NCBI RefSeq assembly: GCF_033978785.1
Contig: NW_026908060.1
Location: 46,548-110,547, forward strand
Length of the DNA stretch: 64,000 nucleotides
Direction of reading: 5' to 3'
Source of the DNA: Entelurus aequoreus
Lineage: Eukaryota; Chordata; Actinopteri; Syngnathiformes; Syngnathidae
Below, piece by piece: positions 11,777 to 24,309 of the stretch. A program made the position numbers and the translations under genes. Under the pieces are notes generated by a model. That model did not search any database. It was given only the letters and a program-made list of their open reading frames with translations, and was not told the origin of the DNA. The first letter of the stretch is position 1. The number at the start of each line of letters is the position of its first letter.

Positions 11777-14040
11777 CTAAGTGTCCGATCGAGAGAAGGA
11801 AAAAGAGGTGATTTTTAGCCTCTCTCGATTTTGTACTTAGAAAAAAATCCAAATTTTTTTTTTTTTTTTTTCCGTTTTTTTTCTAAGTGTCTGATCGAGA
11901 GAAGGAAAAAGAGGTGATTTTTAGCCTCTCTCGATTTTGTACTTAGAAAAAATCCAAATTTTTTTTTTTTTTTTTTCCGTTTTTTTTCTAAGTGTCTGAT
12001 CGAGAGAAGGAAAAAGAGGTGATTTTTAGCCTCTCTCGATTTTGTACTTAGAAAAAATCCAATTTTTTTTTTTCTTTTTTTTTTTTTCTAAGTGTCCGAT
12101 CGAGAGAAGGAAAAAGAGGTGATTTTTAGCCTCTCTCGATTTTGTACTTAGAAAAAATCCAAATTTTTTTTTTTTTTTTCCGTTTTTTTTCTAAGTGTTT
12201 GATCGAGAGAAGGAAAAAGAGGTGATTTTTAGCCTCTCTCGATTTTGTACTTAGAAAAAATCCAAATTTTTTTTTTTTTTTTTTTTTTTTTTCTAAGTGT
12301 CCGATCGAGAGAAGGAAAAAGAGGTGATTTTTAGCCTCTCTCGATTTTGTACTTAGAAAAAATCCAAATTTTTTTTTTTTTTTTTCCGTTTTTTTTCTAA
12401 GTGTCTGATCGAGAGAAGGAAAAAGAGGTGATTTTTAGCCTCTCTCGATTTTGTACTTAGAAAAAATCCAAATTTTTTTTTTTTTTTTTTTTTTTTCTAA
12501 GTGTCCGATCGAGAGAAGGAAAAAGAGGTGATTTTTAGCCTCTCTCGATTTTGTACTTAGAAAAAATCCAATTTTTTTTTTTTTTTTTTCCGTTTTTTTT
12601 CCAAGTGTCTGATCGAGAGAAGGAAAAAGAGGTGATTTTTAGCCTCTCTCGATTTTGTACTTAGAAAAAATCCAAATTTTTTTTTTTTTTTTTTCCGTTT
12701 TTTTTCTAAGTGTCTGATCGAGAGAAGGAAAAAGAGGTGATTTTAGCCTCTCTCGATTTTGTACTTAGAAAAAATCCAAATTTTTTTTTTTTTTTTTTTT
12801 TTTTTTCTAAGTGTCCGATCGAGAGAAGGAAAAAGAGGTGATTTTTAGCCTCTCTCGATTTTGTACTTAGAAAAAATCCAAATTTTTTTTTTTTTTTTTT
12901 CCGTTTTTTTTCTAAGTGTCTGATCGAAAGAAGGAAAAAGAGGTGATTTTTAGCCTCTCTCGATTTTGTACTTAGAAAAAATCCAAATTTTTTTTTTTTT
13001 TTTTTTTTTTTTCTAAGTGTCCGATCGAGAGAAGGAAAAAGAGGTGATTTTTAGCCTCTCTCGATTTTGTACTTAGAAAAAATCCAAATGTTTTTTTTTT
13101 TTTTCTGTTTTTTTTCTAAGTGTCTGATCGAGAAAAGGAAAAAGAGGTGATTTTTAGCCTCTCTCGATTTTGTACTTAGAAAAAATCCAAATTTTTTTTT
13201 TTTTTTTTTCCGTTTTTTTTCTAAGTGTCTGATCGAGAGAAGGAAAAAGAGGTGATTTTTAGCCTCTCTCGATTTTGTACTTAGAAAAAATCCAAATTTT
13301 TTTTTTTTTTTTTTTTTTTTCTAAGTGTCCGATCGAGAGAAGGAAAAAGAGGTGATTTTTAGCCTCTCTCGATTTTGTACTTAGAAAAAATCCAATTTTT
13401 TTTTTTTTTTTTTTCCGTTTTTTTTCTAAGTGTCTGATCGAGAGAAGGAAAAAGAGGTGATTTTTAGCCTCTCTCGATTTTGTACTTAGAAAAAATCCAA
13501 ATTTTTATTTTTTTTTTTCTGTTTTTTTTCTAAGTGTCTGATCGAGAGAAGGAAAAAGAGGTGATTTTTAGCCTCTCTCGATTTTGTACTTAGAAAAGAT
13601 CAAATTTTTTTTTTTTTTTTTTTCCGTTTTTTTTCTAAGTGTCTGATCGAGAGAAGGAAAAAGAGGTGATTTTTATTCTCTCTCGATTTTGTACTTAGAA
13701 AAAATCCAAATTTTTTTTTTTTTTTTTTTTTTTTTCTAAGTGTCCGATCGAGAGAAGGAAAAAGAGGTGATTTTTAGCCTCTCTCGATTTTGTACTTAGA
13801 AAAAATCCAAATTTTTTTTTTTTTTTTTTTTTCTAAGTGTCCGATCGAGAGAAGGAAAAAGAGGTGATTTAGCCTCTCTCGATTTTGTACTTAGAAAAAA
13901 ATCCAAATTTTTTTTTTTTTTTTTTCCGTTTTTTTTCTAAGTGTCTGATCGAGAGAAGGAAAAAGAGGTGATTTTTAGCCTCTCTCGATTTTGTACTTAG
14001 AAAAAATCCTATTTTTTTTTTTTTTTTTCCGTTTTTTTTC
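5771..14040 (+). repeat. 8.27-kb tandem segmental duplication, copy 1
   Basis: This block of satellite recurs about 8.27 kb downstream with the same private mutations in the same order. The two-base deletion GATCGAGGAAGG is at 5778 and 14050. ACTTAAAAAAAATACAAA is at 5931 and 14203. GATCTAGAG is at 10863 and 19128. The shortened CGAGAGAGAAAAAGAGG is at 11171 and 19437. TTTTTATTCTC replaces TTTTTAGCCTC near 13672 and 21942. The spacings are 8265-8272 bp. The start is uncertain, between about 5600 and 5778, because the shortened GATTTAGCC at 13868/22135 has no partner near 5597. Confidence 0.88.
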
Positions 14041-14542
14041 TAAGTGTCTGATCGAGGAAGGAAAAAGAGGTGATTTTTAGCCTCTCTCGATTTTGTACTT
14101 AGAAAAAAATCCAAATTTTTTTTTTTTTTTTTTCCGTTTTTTTTCTAAGTGTCTGATCGAGAGAAGGAAAAAGAGGTGATTTTTAGCCTCTCTCGATTTT
14201 GTACTTAAAAAAAATACAAATTTTTTTTTTTTTTTTTTTTTTTTTCCGTTTTTTTTCTAAGTGTCTGATCGAGAGAAGGAAAAAGAGGTGATTTTTAGCC
14301 TCTCTCGATTTTGTACTTAGAAAAAATCCAAATTTTTTTTTTTTTTTTTTCCGTTTTTTTTTCGAAGTGTCTGATCGAGAGAAGGAAAAAGAGGTGATTT
14401 TTAGCCTCTCTCGATTTTGTACTTAGAAAAAAATCCAAATTTTTATTTTTTTTTTTTTTCCGTTTTTTTTCTAAGTGTTTGATCGAGAGAAGGAAAAAGA
14501 GGTGATTTTTAGCCTCTCTCGATTTTGTACTTAGAAAAAATC

Positions 14543-14573
<31 letters not shown>

Positions 14574-15262
14574 CTAAGTGTCCGATCGAGAGAAGGAAAA
14601 AGAGGTGATTTTTAGCCTCTCTCGATTTTGTACTTAGAAAAAATCCAAATTTTTTTTTTTTTTTTTCCGTTTTTTTTCTAAGTGTCTGATCGAGAGAAGG
14701 AAAAAGAGGTGATTTTTAGCCTCTCTCGATTTTGTACTTAGAAAAAATCCAAATTTTTTTTTTTTTTTTTTTTTTTTCTAAGTGTCCGATCGAGAGAAGG
14801 AAAAAGAGGTGATTTTTAGCCTCTCTCGATTTTGTACTTAGAAAAAATCCAATTTTTTTTTTTTTTTTTTCCGTTTTTTTTCCAAGTGTCTGATCGAGAG
14901 AAGGAAAAAGAGGTGATTTTTAGCCTCTCTCGATTTTGTACTTAGAAAAAATCCAAATTTTTTTTTTTTTTTCCGTTTTTTTTCTAAGTGTCTGATCGAG
15001 AGAAGGAAAAAGAGGTGATTTTTAGCCTCTCTCGATTTTGTACTTAGAAAAAATCCAAATTTTTTTTTTTTTTTTTTTTTTTTTTCTAAGTGTCCGATCG
15101 AGAGAAGGAAAAAGAGGTGATTTTTAGCCTCTCTCGATTTTGTACTTAGAAAAAATCCAAATTTTTTTTTTTTTTTTTTCCGTTTTTTTTTTAAGTGTCT
15201 GATCGAGAGAAGGAAAAAGAGGTGATTTTTAGCCTCTCTCGATTTTGTACTTAGAAAAAATC

Positions 15263-15293
<31 letters not shown>

Positions 15294-15572
15294 CTAAGTG
15301 TCCGATCGAGAGAAGGAAAAAGAGGTGATTTTTAGCCTCTCTCGATTTTGTACTTAGAAAAAATCCAAATGTTTTTTTTTTTTCTGTTTTTTTTCTAAGT
15401 GTCTGATCGAGAGAAGGAAAAAGAGGTGATTTTTAGCCTCTCTCGATTTTGTACTTAGAAAAAATCCAAATTTTTTTTTTTTTTTTTTCCGTTTTTTTTT
15501 CTAAGTGTCTGATCGAGAGAAGGAAAAAGAGGTGATTTTTAGCCTCTCTCGATTTTGTACTTAGAAAAAATC

Positions 15573-15603
<31 letters not shown>

Positions 15604-16500
15604 CTAAGTGTCCGATCGAGAGAAGGAAAAAGAGGTGATTTTTAGCCTCTCTCGATTTTGTACTCAGAAAAAATCCAATTTTTTTTTTTTTTTTTTTCCG
15701 TTTTTTTTTCTAAGTGTCTGATCGAGAGAAGGAAAAAGAGGTGATTTTTAGCCTCTCTCGATTTTGTACTTAGAAAAAATCCAAATTTTTTTTTTTTTTT
15801 TTCTGTTTTTTTTCTAAGTGTCTGATCGAGAGAAGGAAAAAGAGGTGATTTTTAGCCTCTCTCGATTTTGTACTTAGAAAAAATCCAAATTTTTTTTTTT
15901 TTTTTTTTTCCGTTTTTTTTCTAAGTGTCTGATCGAGAGAAGGAAAAAGAGGTGATTTTTAGCCTCTCTCGATTTTGTACTTAGAAAAAATCCAATTTTT
16001 TTTTTTTTTTTTTTTTTTTTTCTAAGTGTCCGATCGAGAGAAGGAAAAAGAGGTGATTTTTAGCCTCTCTCGATTTTGTACTTAGAAAAAATCCAAATTT
16101 ATTTTTTTTTTTTTTTTTTTTTTTCTAAGTGTCCGATCGAGAGAAGGAAAAAGAGGTGATTTTTAGCCTCTCTCGATTTTGTACTTAGAAAAAATCCAAA
16201 TTTTTTTTTTTTTTTTTTCCGTTTTTTTTCTAAGTGTCTGATCGAGAGAAGGAAAAAGAGGTGATTTTTAGCCTCTCTCGATTTTGTACTTAGAAAAAAT
16301 CCAAATTTTTTTTTTTTTTTTTTTCTAAGTGTCCGATCGAGAGAAGGAAAAAGAGGTGATTTTTAGCCTCTCTCGATTTTGTACTTAGAAAAAATCCAAA
16401 TTTTTTTTTTTTTTTTTCCGTTTTTTTTCTAAGTGTCTGATCGAGAGAAGGAAAAAGAGGTGATTTTTAGCCTCTCTCGATTTTGTACTTAGAAAAAATC

Positions 16501-16532
<32 letters not shown>

Positions 16533-17226
16533 CTTAGTGTCCGATCGAGAGAAGGAAAAAGAGGTGATTTTTAGCCTCTCTCGATTTTGTACTGAGAAAA
16601 AATCCAAATTTTTTTTTTTTTTTTTCCGTTTTTTTTCTAAGTGTCTGATCGAGAGAAGGAAAAAGAGGTGATTTTTAGCCTCCCTCGATTTTGTACTTAG
16701 AAAAAATGCAAATTTTTTTTTTTTTTTTTTTTTTTTTTCTAAGTGTCCGATCGAGAGAAGGAAAAAGAGGTGATTTTTAGCCTCTCTCGATTTTGTACTT
16801 AGAAAAAAATCCAAATTTTTTTTTTTTTTTTTCCGATTTTTTTCTAAGTGTCTGATCGAGAGAAGGAAAAAGAGGTGATTTTTAGCCTCTCTCGATTTTG
16901 TACTTAGAAAAAATCCAAATTTTTTTTTTTTTTTTTTCCGTTTTTTTTCTAAGTGTCTGATCGAGAGAAGGAAAAAGAGGTGATTTTTAGCCTCTCTCGA
17001 TTTTGTACTTAGAAAAAATCCAATTTTTTTTTTTCTTTTTTTTTTTTTCTAAGTGTCCGATCGAGAGAAGGAAAAAGAGGTGATTTTTAGCCTCTCTCGA
17101 TTTTGTACTTAGAAAAAATCCAAATTTTTTTTTTTTTTTTTTCCGTTTTTTTTTCTAAGTGTTTGATCGAGAGAAGGAAAAAGAGGTGATTTTTAGCCTC
17201 TCTCGATTTTGTACTTAGAAAAAATC

Positions 17227-17257
<31 letters not shown>

Positions 17258-17948
17258 CTAAGTGTCCGATCGAGAGAAGGAAAAAGAGGTGATTTTTAGC
17301 CTCTCTCGATTTTGTACTTAGAAAAAATCCAAATTTATTTTTTTTTTTTTCCGTTTTTTTTCTAAGTGTCTGATCGAGAGAAGGAAAAAGAGGTGATTTT
17401 TAGCCTCTCTCGATTTTGTACTTAGAAAAAATCCAAATTTTTTTTTTTTTTTTTTTTTTTTCTAAGTGTCCGATCGAGAGAAGGAAAAAGAGGTGATTTT
17501 TAGCCTCTCTCGATTTTGTACTTAGAAAAAATCCAATTTTTTTTTATTTTTTTTTCCGTTTTTTTTCCAAGTGTCTGATCGAGAGAAGGAAAAAGAGGTG
17601 ATTTTTAGCCTCTCTCGATTTTGTACTTAGAAAAAATCCAAATTTTTTTTTTTTTTTTTCCGTTTTTTTTCTAAGTGTCTGATCGAGAGAAGGAAAAAGA
17701 GGTGATTTTTAGCCTCTCTCGATTTTGTACTTAGAAAAAATCCAAATTTTTTTTTTTTTTTTTTTTTTTTTCTAAGTGTCCGATCGAGAGAAGGAAAAAG
17801 AGGTGATTTTTAGCCTCTCTCGATTTTGTACTTAGAAAAAATCCAAATTTTTTTTTTTTTTTTTTCCGTTTTTTTTCTAAGTGTCTGATCGAGAGAAGGA
17901 AAAAGAGGTGATTTTTAGCCTCTCTCGATTTTGTACTTAGAAAAAATC

Positions 17949-17979
<31 letters not shown>

Positions 17980-20527
17980 CTAAGTGTCCGATCGAGAGAA
18001 GGAAAAAGAGGTGATTTTTAGCCTCTCTCGATTTTGTACTTAGAAAAAATCCAAATGTTTTTTTTTTTTTCTGTTTTTTTTCTAAGTGTCTGATCGAGAG
18101 AAGGAAAAAGAGGTGATTTTTAGCCTCTCTCGATTTTGTACTTAGAAAAAATCCAAATTTTTTTTTTTTTTTTTCCGTTTTTTTTCTAAGTGTCTGATCG
18201 AGAGAAGGAAAAAGAGGTGATTTTTAGCCTCTCTCGATTTTGTACTTAGAAAAAATCCAAATTTTTTTTTTTTTTTTTTTTTTTTTCTAAGTGTCCGATC
18301 GAGAGAAGGAAAAAGAGGTGATTTTTAGCCTCTCTCGATTTTGTACACAGAAAAAATCCAATTTTTTTTTTTTTTTTTTTTTCCGTTTTTTTTCTAAGTG
18401 TCTGATCGAGAGAAGGAAAAAGAGATGATTTTTAGCCTCTCTCGATTTTGTACTTAGAAAAAATCCAAATTTTTTTTTTTTTTTTTCTGTTTTTTTTCTA
18501 AGTGTCTGATCGAGAGAAGGAAAAAGAGGTGATTTTTAGCCTCTCTCGATTTTGTACTTAGAAAAAATCCAAATTTTTTTTTTTTTTTTTTTTCCGTTTT
18601 TTTTCTAAGTGTCTGATCGAGAGAAGGAAAAAGAGGTGATTTTTAGCCTCTCTCGATTTTGTACTTAGAAAAAATCCAAATTTTTTTTTTTTTTTTTTTT
18701 TTTTTCTAAGTGTCCGATCGAGAGAAGGAAAAAGAGGTGATTTTTAGCCTCTCTCGATTTTGTACTTAGAAAAAATCCAAATTTATTTATTTTTTTATTT
18801 TTTTTTTCTAAGTGTCCGATCGAGAGAAGGAAAAAGAGGTGATTTTTAGCCTCTCTCGATTTTGTACTTAGAAAAAATCCAAATTTTTTTTTTTTTTTTT
18901 TCCGTTTTTTTTCTAAGTGTCTGATCGAGAGAAGGAAAAAGAGGTGATTTTTAGCCTCTCTCGATTTTGTACTTAGAAAAAATCCAAATTTTTTTTTTTT
19001 TTTTTTCCGTTTTTTTTCTAAGTGTCTGATCGAGAGAAGGAAAAAGAGGTGATTTTTAGCCTCTCTCGATTTTGTACTTAGAAAAAATCCAAATTTTTTT
19101 TTTTTTTTTTTTTTTTTCTTAGTGTCCGATCTAGAGAAGGAAAAAGAGGTGATTTTTAGCCTCTCTCGATTTTGTACTTAGAAAAAAATCCAAATTTTTT
19201 TTTTTTTTTTTCCGTTTTTTTCTAAGTGTCTGATCGAGAGAAGGAAAAAGAGGTGATTTTTAGCCTCTCTCGATTTTGTACTTAGAAAAAATCCAAATTT
19301 TTTTTTTTTTTTTTTTCCGTTTTTTTTCTAAGTGTCTGATCGAGAGAAGGAAAAAGAGGTGATTTTTAGCCTCTCTCGATTTTGTACTTAGAAAAAATCC
19401 AATTTTTTTTTTTTTTTTTTTTTCTAAGTGTCCGATCGAGAGAGAAAAAGAGGTGATCTTTAGCCTCTCTCGATTTTGTACTTAGAAAAAATCCAAATTT
19501 TTTTTTTTTTTTTTTCCGTTTTTTTTCTAAGTGTCTGATCGAGAGAAGGAAAAAGAGGTGATTTTTAGCCTCTCTCGATTTTGTACTTAGAAAAAATCCA
19601 ATTTTTTTTTTTTTTTTTCTGTTTTTTTTCTAAGTGTCTGATCGAGAGAAGGAAAAAGAGGTGATTTTTAGCCTCTCTCGATTTTGTACTTAGAAAAAAT
19701 CCAAATTTTTTTTTTTTTTTTTTCCGTTTTTTTTCTAAGTGTCTGATCGAGAGAAGGAAAAAGAGGTGATTTTTAGCCTCTCTCGATTTTGTACTTAGAA
19801 AAAATCCAAATTTTTTTTTTTTTTTTTTTTTTTTTCTAAGTGTCCGATCGAGAGAAGGAAAAAGAGGTGATTTTTAGCCTCTCTCGATTTTGTACTGAGA
19901 AAAAATCCAAATTTTTTTTTTTTTTTTTCCGTTTTTTTTCTAAGTGTCTGATCGAGAGAAGGAAAAAGAGGTGATTTTTAGCCTCTCTCGATTTTGTACT
20001 TAGAAAAAATGCAAATTTTTTTTTTTTTTTTTTTTTTTTTCTAAGTGTCTGATCGAGAGAAGGAAAAAGAGGTGATTTTTAGCCTCTCTCGATTTTGTAC
20101 TTAGAAAAAAATCCAAATTTTTTTTTTTTTTTTTTCCGTTTTTTTTCTAAGTGTCTGATCGAGAGAAGGAAAAAGAGGTGATTTTTAGCCTCTCTCGATT
20201 TTGTACTTAGAAAAAATCCAAATTTTTTTTTTTTTTTTTTCCGTTTTTTTTCTAAGTGTCTGATCGAGAGAAGGAAAAAGAGGTGATTTTTAGCCTCTCT
20301 CGATTTTGTACTTAGAAAAAATCCAATTTTTTTTTTTCTTTTTTTTTTTTTCTAAGTGTCCGATCGAGAGAAGGAAAAAGAGGTGATTTTTAGCCTCTCT
20401 CGATTTTGTACTTAGAAAAAATCCAAAATTTTTTTTTTTTTTTTCCGTTTTTTTTCTAAGTGTTTGATCGAGAGAAGGAAAAAGAGGTGATTTTTAGCCT
20501 CTCTCGATTTTGTACTTAGAAAAAATC

Positions 20528-20559
<32 letters not shown>

Positions 20560-22300
20560 CTAAGTGTCCGATCGAGAGAAGGAAAAAGAGGTGATTTTTA
20601 GCCTCTCTCGATTTTGTACTTAGAAAAAATCCAAATTTTTTTTTTTTTTTTTCCGTTTTTTTTCTAAGTGTCTGATCGAGAGAAGGAAAAAGAGGTGATT
20701 TTTAGCCTCTCTCGATTTTGTACTTAGAAAAAATCCAAATTTTTTTTTTTTTTTTTTTTTTTTCTAAGTGTCCGATCGAGAGAAGGAAAAAGAGGTGATT
20801 TTTAGCCTCTCTCGATTTTGTACTTAGAAAAAATCCAATTTTTTTTTTTTTTTTTCCGTTTTTTTTCCAAGTGTCTGATCGAGAGAAGGAAAAAGAGGTG
20901 ATTTTTAGCCTCTCTCGATTTTGTACTTAGAAAAAATCCAAATTTTTTTTTTTTTTTTTTCCGTTTTTTTTCTAAGTGTCTGATCGAGAGAAGGAAAAAG
21001 AGGTGATTTTTAGCCTCTCTCGATTTTGTACTTAGAAAAAATCCAAATTTTTTTTTTTTTTTTTTTTTTTTTTCTAAGTGTCCGATCGAGAGAAGGAAAA
21101 AGAGGTGATTTTTAGCCTCTCTCGATTTTGTACTTAGAAAAAATCCAAATTTTTTTTTTTTTTTTTTCCGTTTTTTTTCTAAGTGTCTGATCGAGAGAAG
21201 GAAAAAGAGGTGATTTTTAGCCTCTCTCGATTTTGTACTTAGAAAAAATCCAAATTTTTTTTTTTTTTTTTTTTTTTTTTCTAAGTGTCCGATCGAGAGA
21301 AGGAAAAAGAGGTGATTTTTAGCCTCTCTCGATTTTGTACTTAGAAAAAATCCAAATGTTTTTTTTTTTTTCTGTTTTTTTTCTAAGTGTCTGATCGAGA
21401 AAAGGAAAAAGAGGTGATTTTTAGCCTCTCTCGATTTTGTACTTAGAAAAAATCCAAATTTTTTTTTTTTTTTTTTCCGTTTTTTTTCTAAGTGTCTGAT
21501 CGAGAGAAGGAAAAAGAGGTGATTTTTAGCCTCTCTCGATTTTGTACTTAGAAAAAATCCAAATTTTTTTTTTTTTTTTTTTTTTTTTTCTAAGTGTCCG
21601 ATCGAGAGAAGGAAAAAGAGGTGATTTTTAGCCTCTCTCGATTTTGTACTTAGAAAAAATCCAATTTTTTTTTTTTTTTTTTTCCGTTTTTTTTCTAAGT
21701 GTCTGATCGAGAGAAGGAAAAAGAGGTGATTTTTAGCCTCTCTCGATTTTGTACTTAGAAAAAATCCAAATTTTTATTTTTTTTTTTCTGTTTTTTTTCT
21801 AAGTGTCTGATCGAGAGAAGGAAAAAGAGGTGATTTTTAGCCTCTCTCGATTTTGTACTTAGAAAAGATCCAAATTTTTTTTTTTTTTTTTTTCCGTTTT
21901 TTTTCTAAGTGTCTGATCGAGAGAAGGAAAAAGAGGTGATTTTTATTCTCTCTCGATTTTGTACTTAGAAAAAATCCAAATTTTTTTTTTTTTTTTTTTT
22001 TTCTAAGTGTCCGATCGAGAGAAGGAAAAAGAGGTGATTTTTAGCCTCTCTCGATTTTGTACTTAGAAAAAATCCAAATTTTTTTTTTTTTTTTTTTTTT
22101 TCTAAGTGTCCGATCGAGAGAAGGAAAAAGAGGTGATTTAGCCTCTCTCGATTTTGTACTTAGAAAAAAATCCAAATTTTTTTTTTTTTTTTTTCCGTTT
22201 TTTTTCTAAGTGTCTGATCGAGAGAAGGAAAAAGAGGTGATTTTTAGCCTCTCTCGATTTTGTACTTAGAAAAAATCCAAATTTTTTTTTTTTTTTCCGT
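14041..22300 (+). repeat. 8.27-kb tandem segmental duplication, copy 2
   Basis: This is the second copy of the block described at 5771-14040. It shares all the landmark mutations at 14050, 14203, 19128, 19437 and about 21942. It differs by small changes, mostly T-tract length and single substitutions. For example, a unique TCCTATTTT at about 14008 sits near the junction, and TACACAG near 18346 replaces TACTCAG of copy 1 near 10077. Close similarity between copies implies a recent duplication by unequal exchange or a comparable process. No genes are present. Confidence 0.86.
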
Positions 22301-22910
22301 TTTTTTTCTAAGTGTCTGATCGAGAGAAGGAAAAAGTGGTGATTTTTAGCCTCTCTCGATTTTGTACTTAGAAAAAATCCAATTTTTTTTTTTTTTTTTT
22401 TTTTTTCTAAGTGTCCGATCGAGAGAAGGAAAAAGAGGTGATTTTTAGCCTCTCTCGATTTTGTACTTAGAAAAAATCCAATTTTTTTTTTTTTTTTTTT
22501 CCGTTTTTTTTCTAAGTGTCTGATCGAGAGAAGGAAAAAGAGGTGATTTTTAGCCTCTCTCGATTTTGTACTTAGAAAAAATCCAAATTTTTTTTTTTTT
22601 TTTTTTTTTTTTCTAAGTGTCCGATCGAGAGAAGGAAAAAGAGGTGATTTTTAGCCTCTCTCGATTTTGTACTTAGAAAAAATCCAAATTTATTTTTTTT
22701 TTTTTTCCGTTTTTTTTCTAAGTGTCTGATCGAGAGAAGGAAAAAGAGGTGATTTTTAGCCTCTCTCGATTTTGTACTTAGAAAAAATCCAATTTTTTTT
22801 TTTTTTTTTTTTCTTTTTCTAAGTGTCCGATCGAGAGAAGGAAAAAGAGGTGATTTTTAGCCTCTCTCGATTTTGTACTTAGAAAAAATCCAATTTTTTT
22901 TTTTTTTTCT
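22301..22910 (+). repeat. Satellite flank carrying the LINE target cassette
   Basis: Several monomers lie left of the retrotransposon and are collinear with about 395-1005. They include a pure T tract, the AAGTGG substitution near 22337, a TTTATTTTTTT tract near 22690 and the CTTTTTCTAAG tract at 22813. The last monomer is split by the LINE within its CTG-T8-C tract. Confidence 0.85.
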
Positions 22911-22920
22911 GTTTTTTTTC
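22911..22920 (+). repeat. Left target-site duplication of the LINE
   Basis: GTTTTTTTTC lies immediately before the element and is repeated at 24334-24343 immediately after it. Removing the element and one copy restores a perfect satellite junction, CTGTTTTTTTTCTAAGTG. The first G may instead belong to the element's GATG tail at the right end, so the duplication is 9 or 10 bp. This fits target-primed reverse transcription into a T-rich site. Confidence 0.85.
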
Positions 22921-24309
22921 AACATTGCGTGGAAGTCTGGGACAGTGCCGAGGGAGTGGCAGACTGGGGTGGTGGTTCCCCTTTTCAAAAAGGGGGACCA
23001 GAGGGTGTGTGCTAATTACAGGGGTATCACACTACTCAGCCTCCCTGGGAAAGTTTACGCCAAGGTACTGGAAAGGAGGGTCCGGCCGATAGTCGAACCT
23101 CAGATTCAAGAGGAGCAATGTGGATTCCGTCCTGGTCGTGGAACAACTGACCAACTCTTTACGCTTGCGGGAATCCTGGAGAGGGCCTGGGAGTATGCCT
23201 ATCCAGTCTACATGTGTTTTGTGGATTTGGAGAAGGCATATGACCGCGTCCCTCGGGAGATCTTGTGGGAGGTGCTGAGGGATTACGGAGTGAGGGGAAC
23301 CCTGTTGAGGGCCATCCAATCTCTGTACAACCAAAGCGAGAGTTGTGTCCGGGTGCTTGGATGTAAGTCGGATCCGTTTCCAGTGGGGGTTGGTCTCCGC
23401 CAGGGCTGCGCTCTGTCACCTATCCTGTTTGTGATTTTCATGGACAGGATTTCTAGGCGGAGTCGTGGCCATGGCGGAGAGGGTATACGTCTCGGGGGGC
23501 TAAAGGTTGCATCACTGCTGTTTGCAGATGATGTGGTCCTGATGGCACCTTCGGTTCGTGACCTTCAGCTCTCACTGGATCGGTTCGCAGCCGAGTGTTC
23601 AGCGGCTGGAATGAGGATCAGCATCTCCAAATCTGAGGCCATGGTTCTCAGCAGGAAACCGATGGTTTGTACAGTCCGGGTAGGGGACAGGACTCTGTCC
23701 CAGGTGGAGGAGTTTAAGTATCTCGGGGTCTTGTTCACGAGTGAGGGAAAGATGGAGAAGGAAATCAGCCGGAGAATCGGAGCAGCTGGGGCAGTATTGC
23801 AGTCTCTCTGCCGCACTGTTGTGACGAAACGGGAGCTGAGCCAGAAGGCAAAGCTCTCGGTCTACCGAGCTATCTACATTCCTACTCTCACCTATGGTCA
23901 TGAAGTGTGGGTAATGACCGAAAGAATAAGATCGCGGATACAAGCGGCCGAAATGAGTTTCCTCAGAAGGGTGGCTGGCATCTCCCTTAGAGATAGGGTG
24001 AGAAGTGCAGTCACCCGAGAGAGACTCGGAGTAGAGCCGCTGCTCCTTCGCTTGGAAAGGAGCCAGCTTAGGTGGTTCGGGCATCTCGTGCGGATGCCTC
24101 ACGAGCGTCTCCCTAGGGAGGTCCTCGTTGCACGTCCCACTGGGAGGAGGCCCCGCGGCAGGCCAAGGACCAGATGGGGGGATTACATCTCCTCTCTGGC
24201 CTGGGAACGCTTCGGGATTCCCCAGGACGAAGTCGCAAATGTTGCTCTGGAGAGGGAAGTCTGGGGGTCTTTGCTGGAGCTGCTGTCCCCGCGACCCGAT
24301 TCCGGATAA
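22921..24309 (+). pseudogene. LINE reverse transcriptase ORF, N-terminally truncated
   Basis: The RNA-directed DNA polymerase copies LINE RNA at a nicked genomic target. About 462 codons are open to TAA at 24307-24309 without a frameshift. The frame runs 16 codons upstream into the satellite (from a TTG at 22873), but that part is fortuitous. Numbering from 22873, visible motifs are NYRGITLLS (48-56), CGFRPGRGTTDQ (83-94), FVDLEKAYDRV (116-126) with catalytic D118, GLRQGCALSP (174-183), and LFADDVVL (216-223) with catalytic D219 and D220. EFKYLGVLF (280-288) corresponds to the motif after the palm. The C-terminal part carries RWFGHLVRMPHERLPRE (400-416) and a basic GRRPRGRPRTRW stretch, as in several LINE clades. 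The endonuclease domain is absent, and there is no own start or promoter. It is therefore called a pseudogene although the remaining frame is intact. Confidence 0.93.

Larger units (their letters stand above)
1..22910 (+). repeat. Satellite array, left part (~100-bp monomers)
   Basis: Uninterrupted head-to-tail satellite. Each monomer reads CTAAGTGTC(C/T)GATCGAGAG, then AAGGAAAAAGAGGTGA, TTTTTAGCCTCTCTCGAT, TTTGTACTTAG, AAAAAATCCAA(A) and a T tract of about 15-30. Successive CTAAG starts near 98, 197, 301, 405, 504 and 609 give a period of 99-105 bp, and most length variation lies in the T tract. Two subtypes are interspersed. One has a pure T tract followed by GTCCGATCG; the other has a tract broken by CCG or CTG plus about 8 T, followed by GTCTGATCG. 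All monomers read are in one orientation. I see no gene, RNA gene or foreign insertion in this stretch. Short open frames such as those near 3072-3353 and 16467-16814 are low-complexity readings of the monomer. Confidence 0.97.

Noticed and set aside
1..22910. CRISPR-like regular repeat-spacer layout
   Set aside because: The 'spacers' are poly(T) and not unique sequences. The monomer is about 100 bp, there are no cas genes, and the LINE points to a eukaryotic genome.
22873..22920. N-terminal 16 codons joined in frame to the LINE reverse transcriptase
   Set aside because: This part is satellite sequence up to the insertion junction at 22920/22921. The fusion is chance, with no ATG and no promoter evidence.
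23032..24102. Minus-strand open frames opposite the reverse transcriptase, and the plus-strand frame at 24128-24346
   Set aside because: They are shadows of the LINE coding frame. None shows a recognisable domain, and the sense frame has all the conserved RT motifs.
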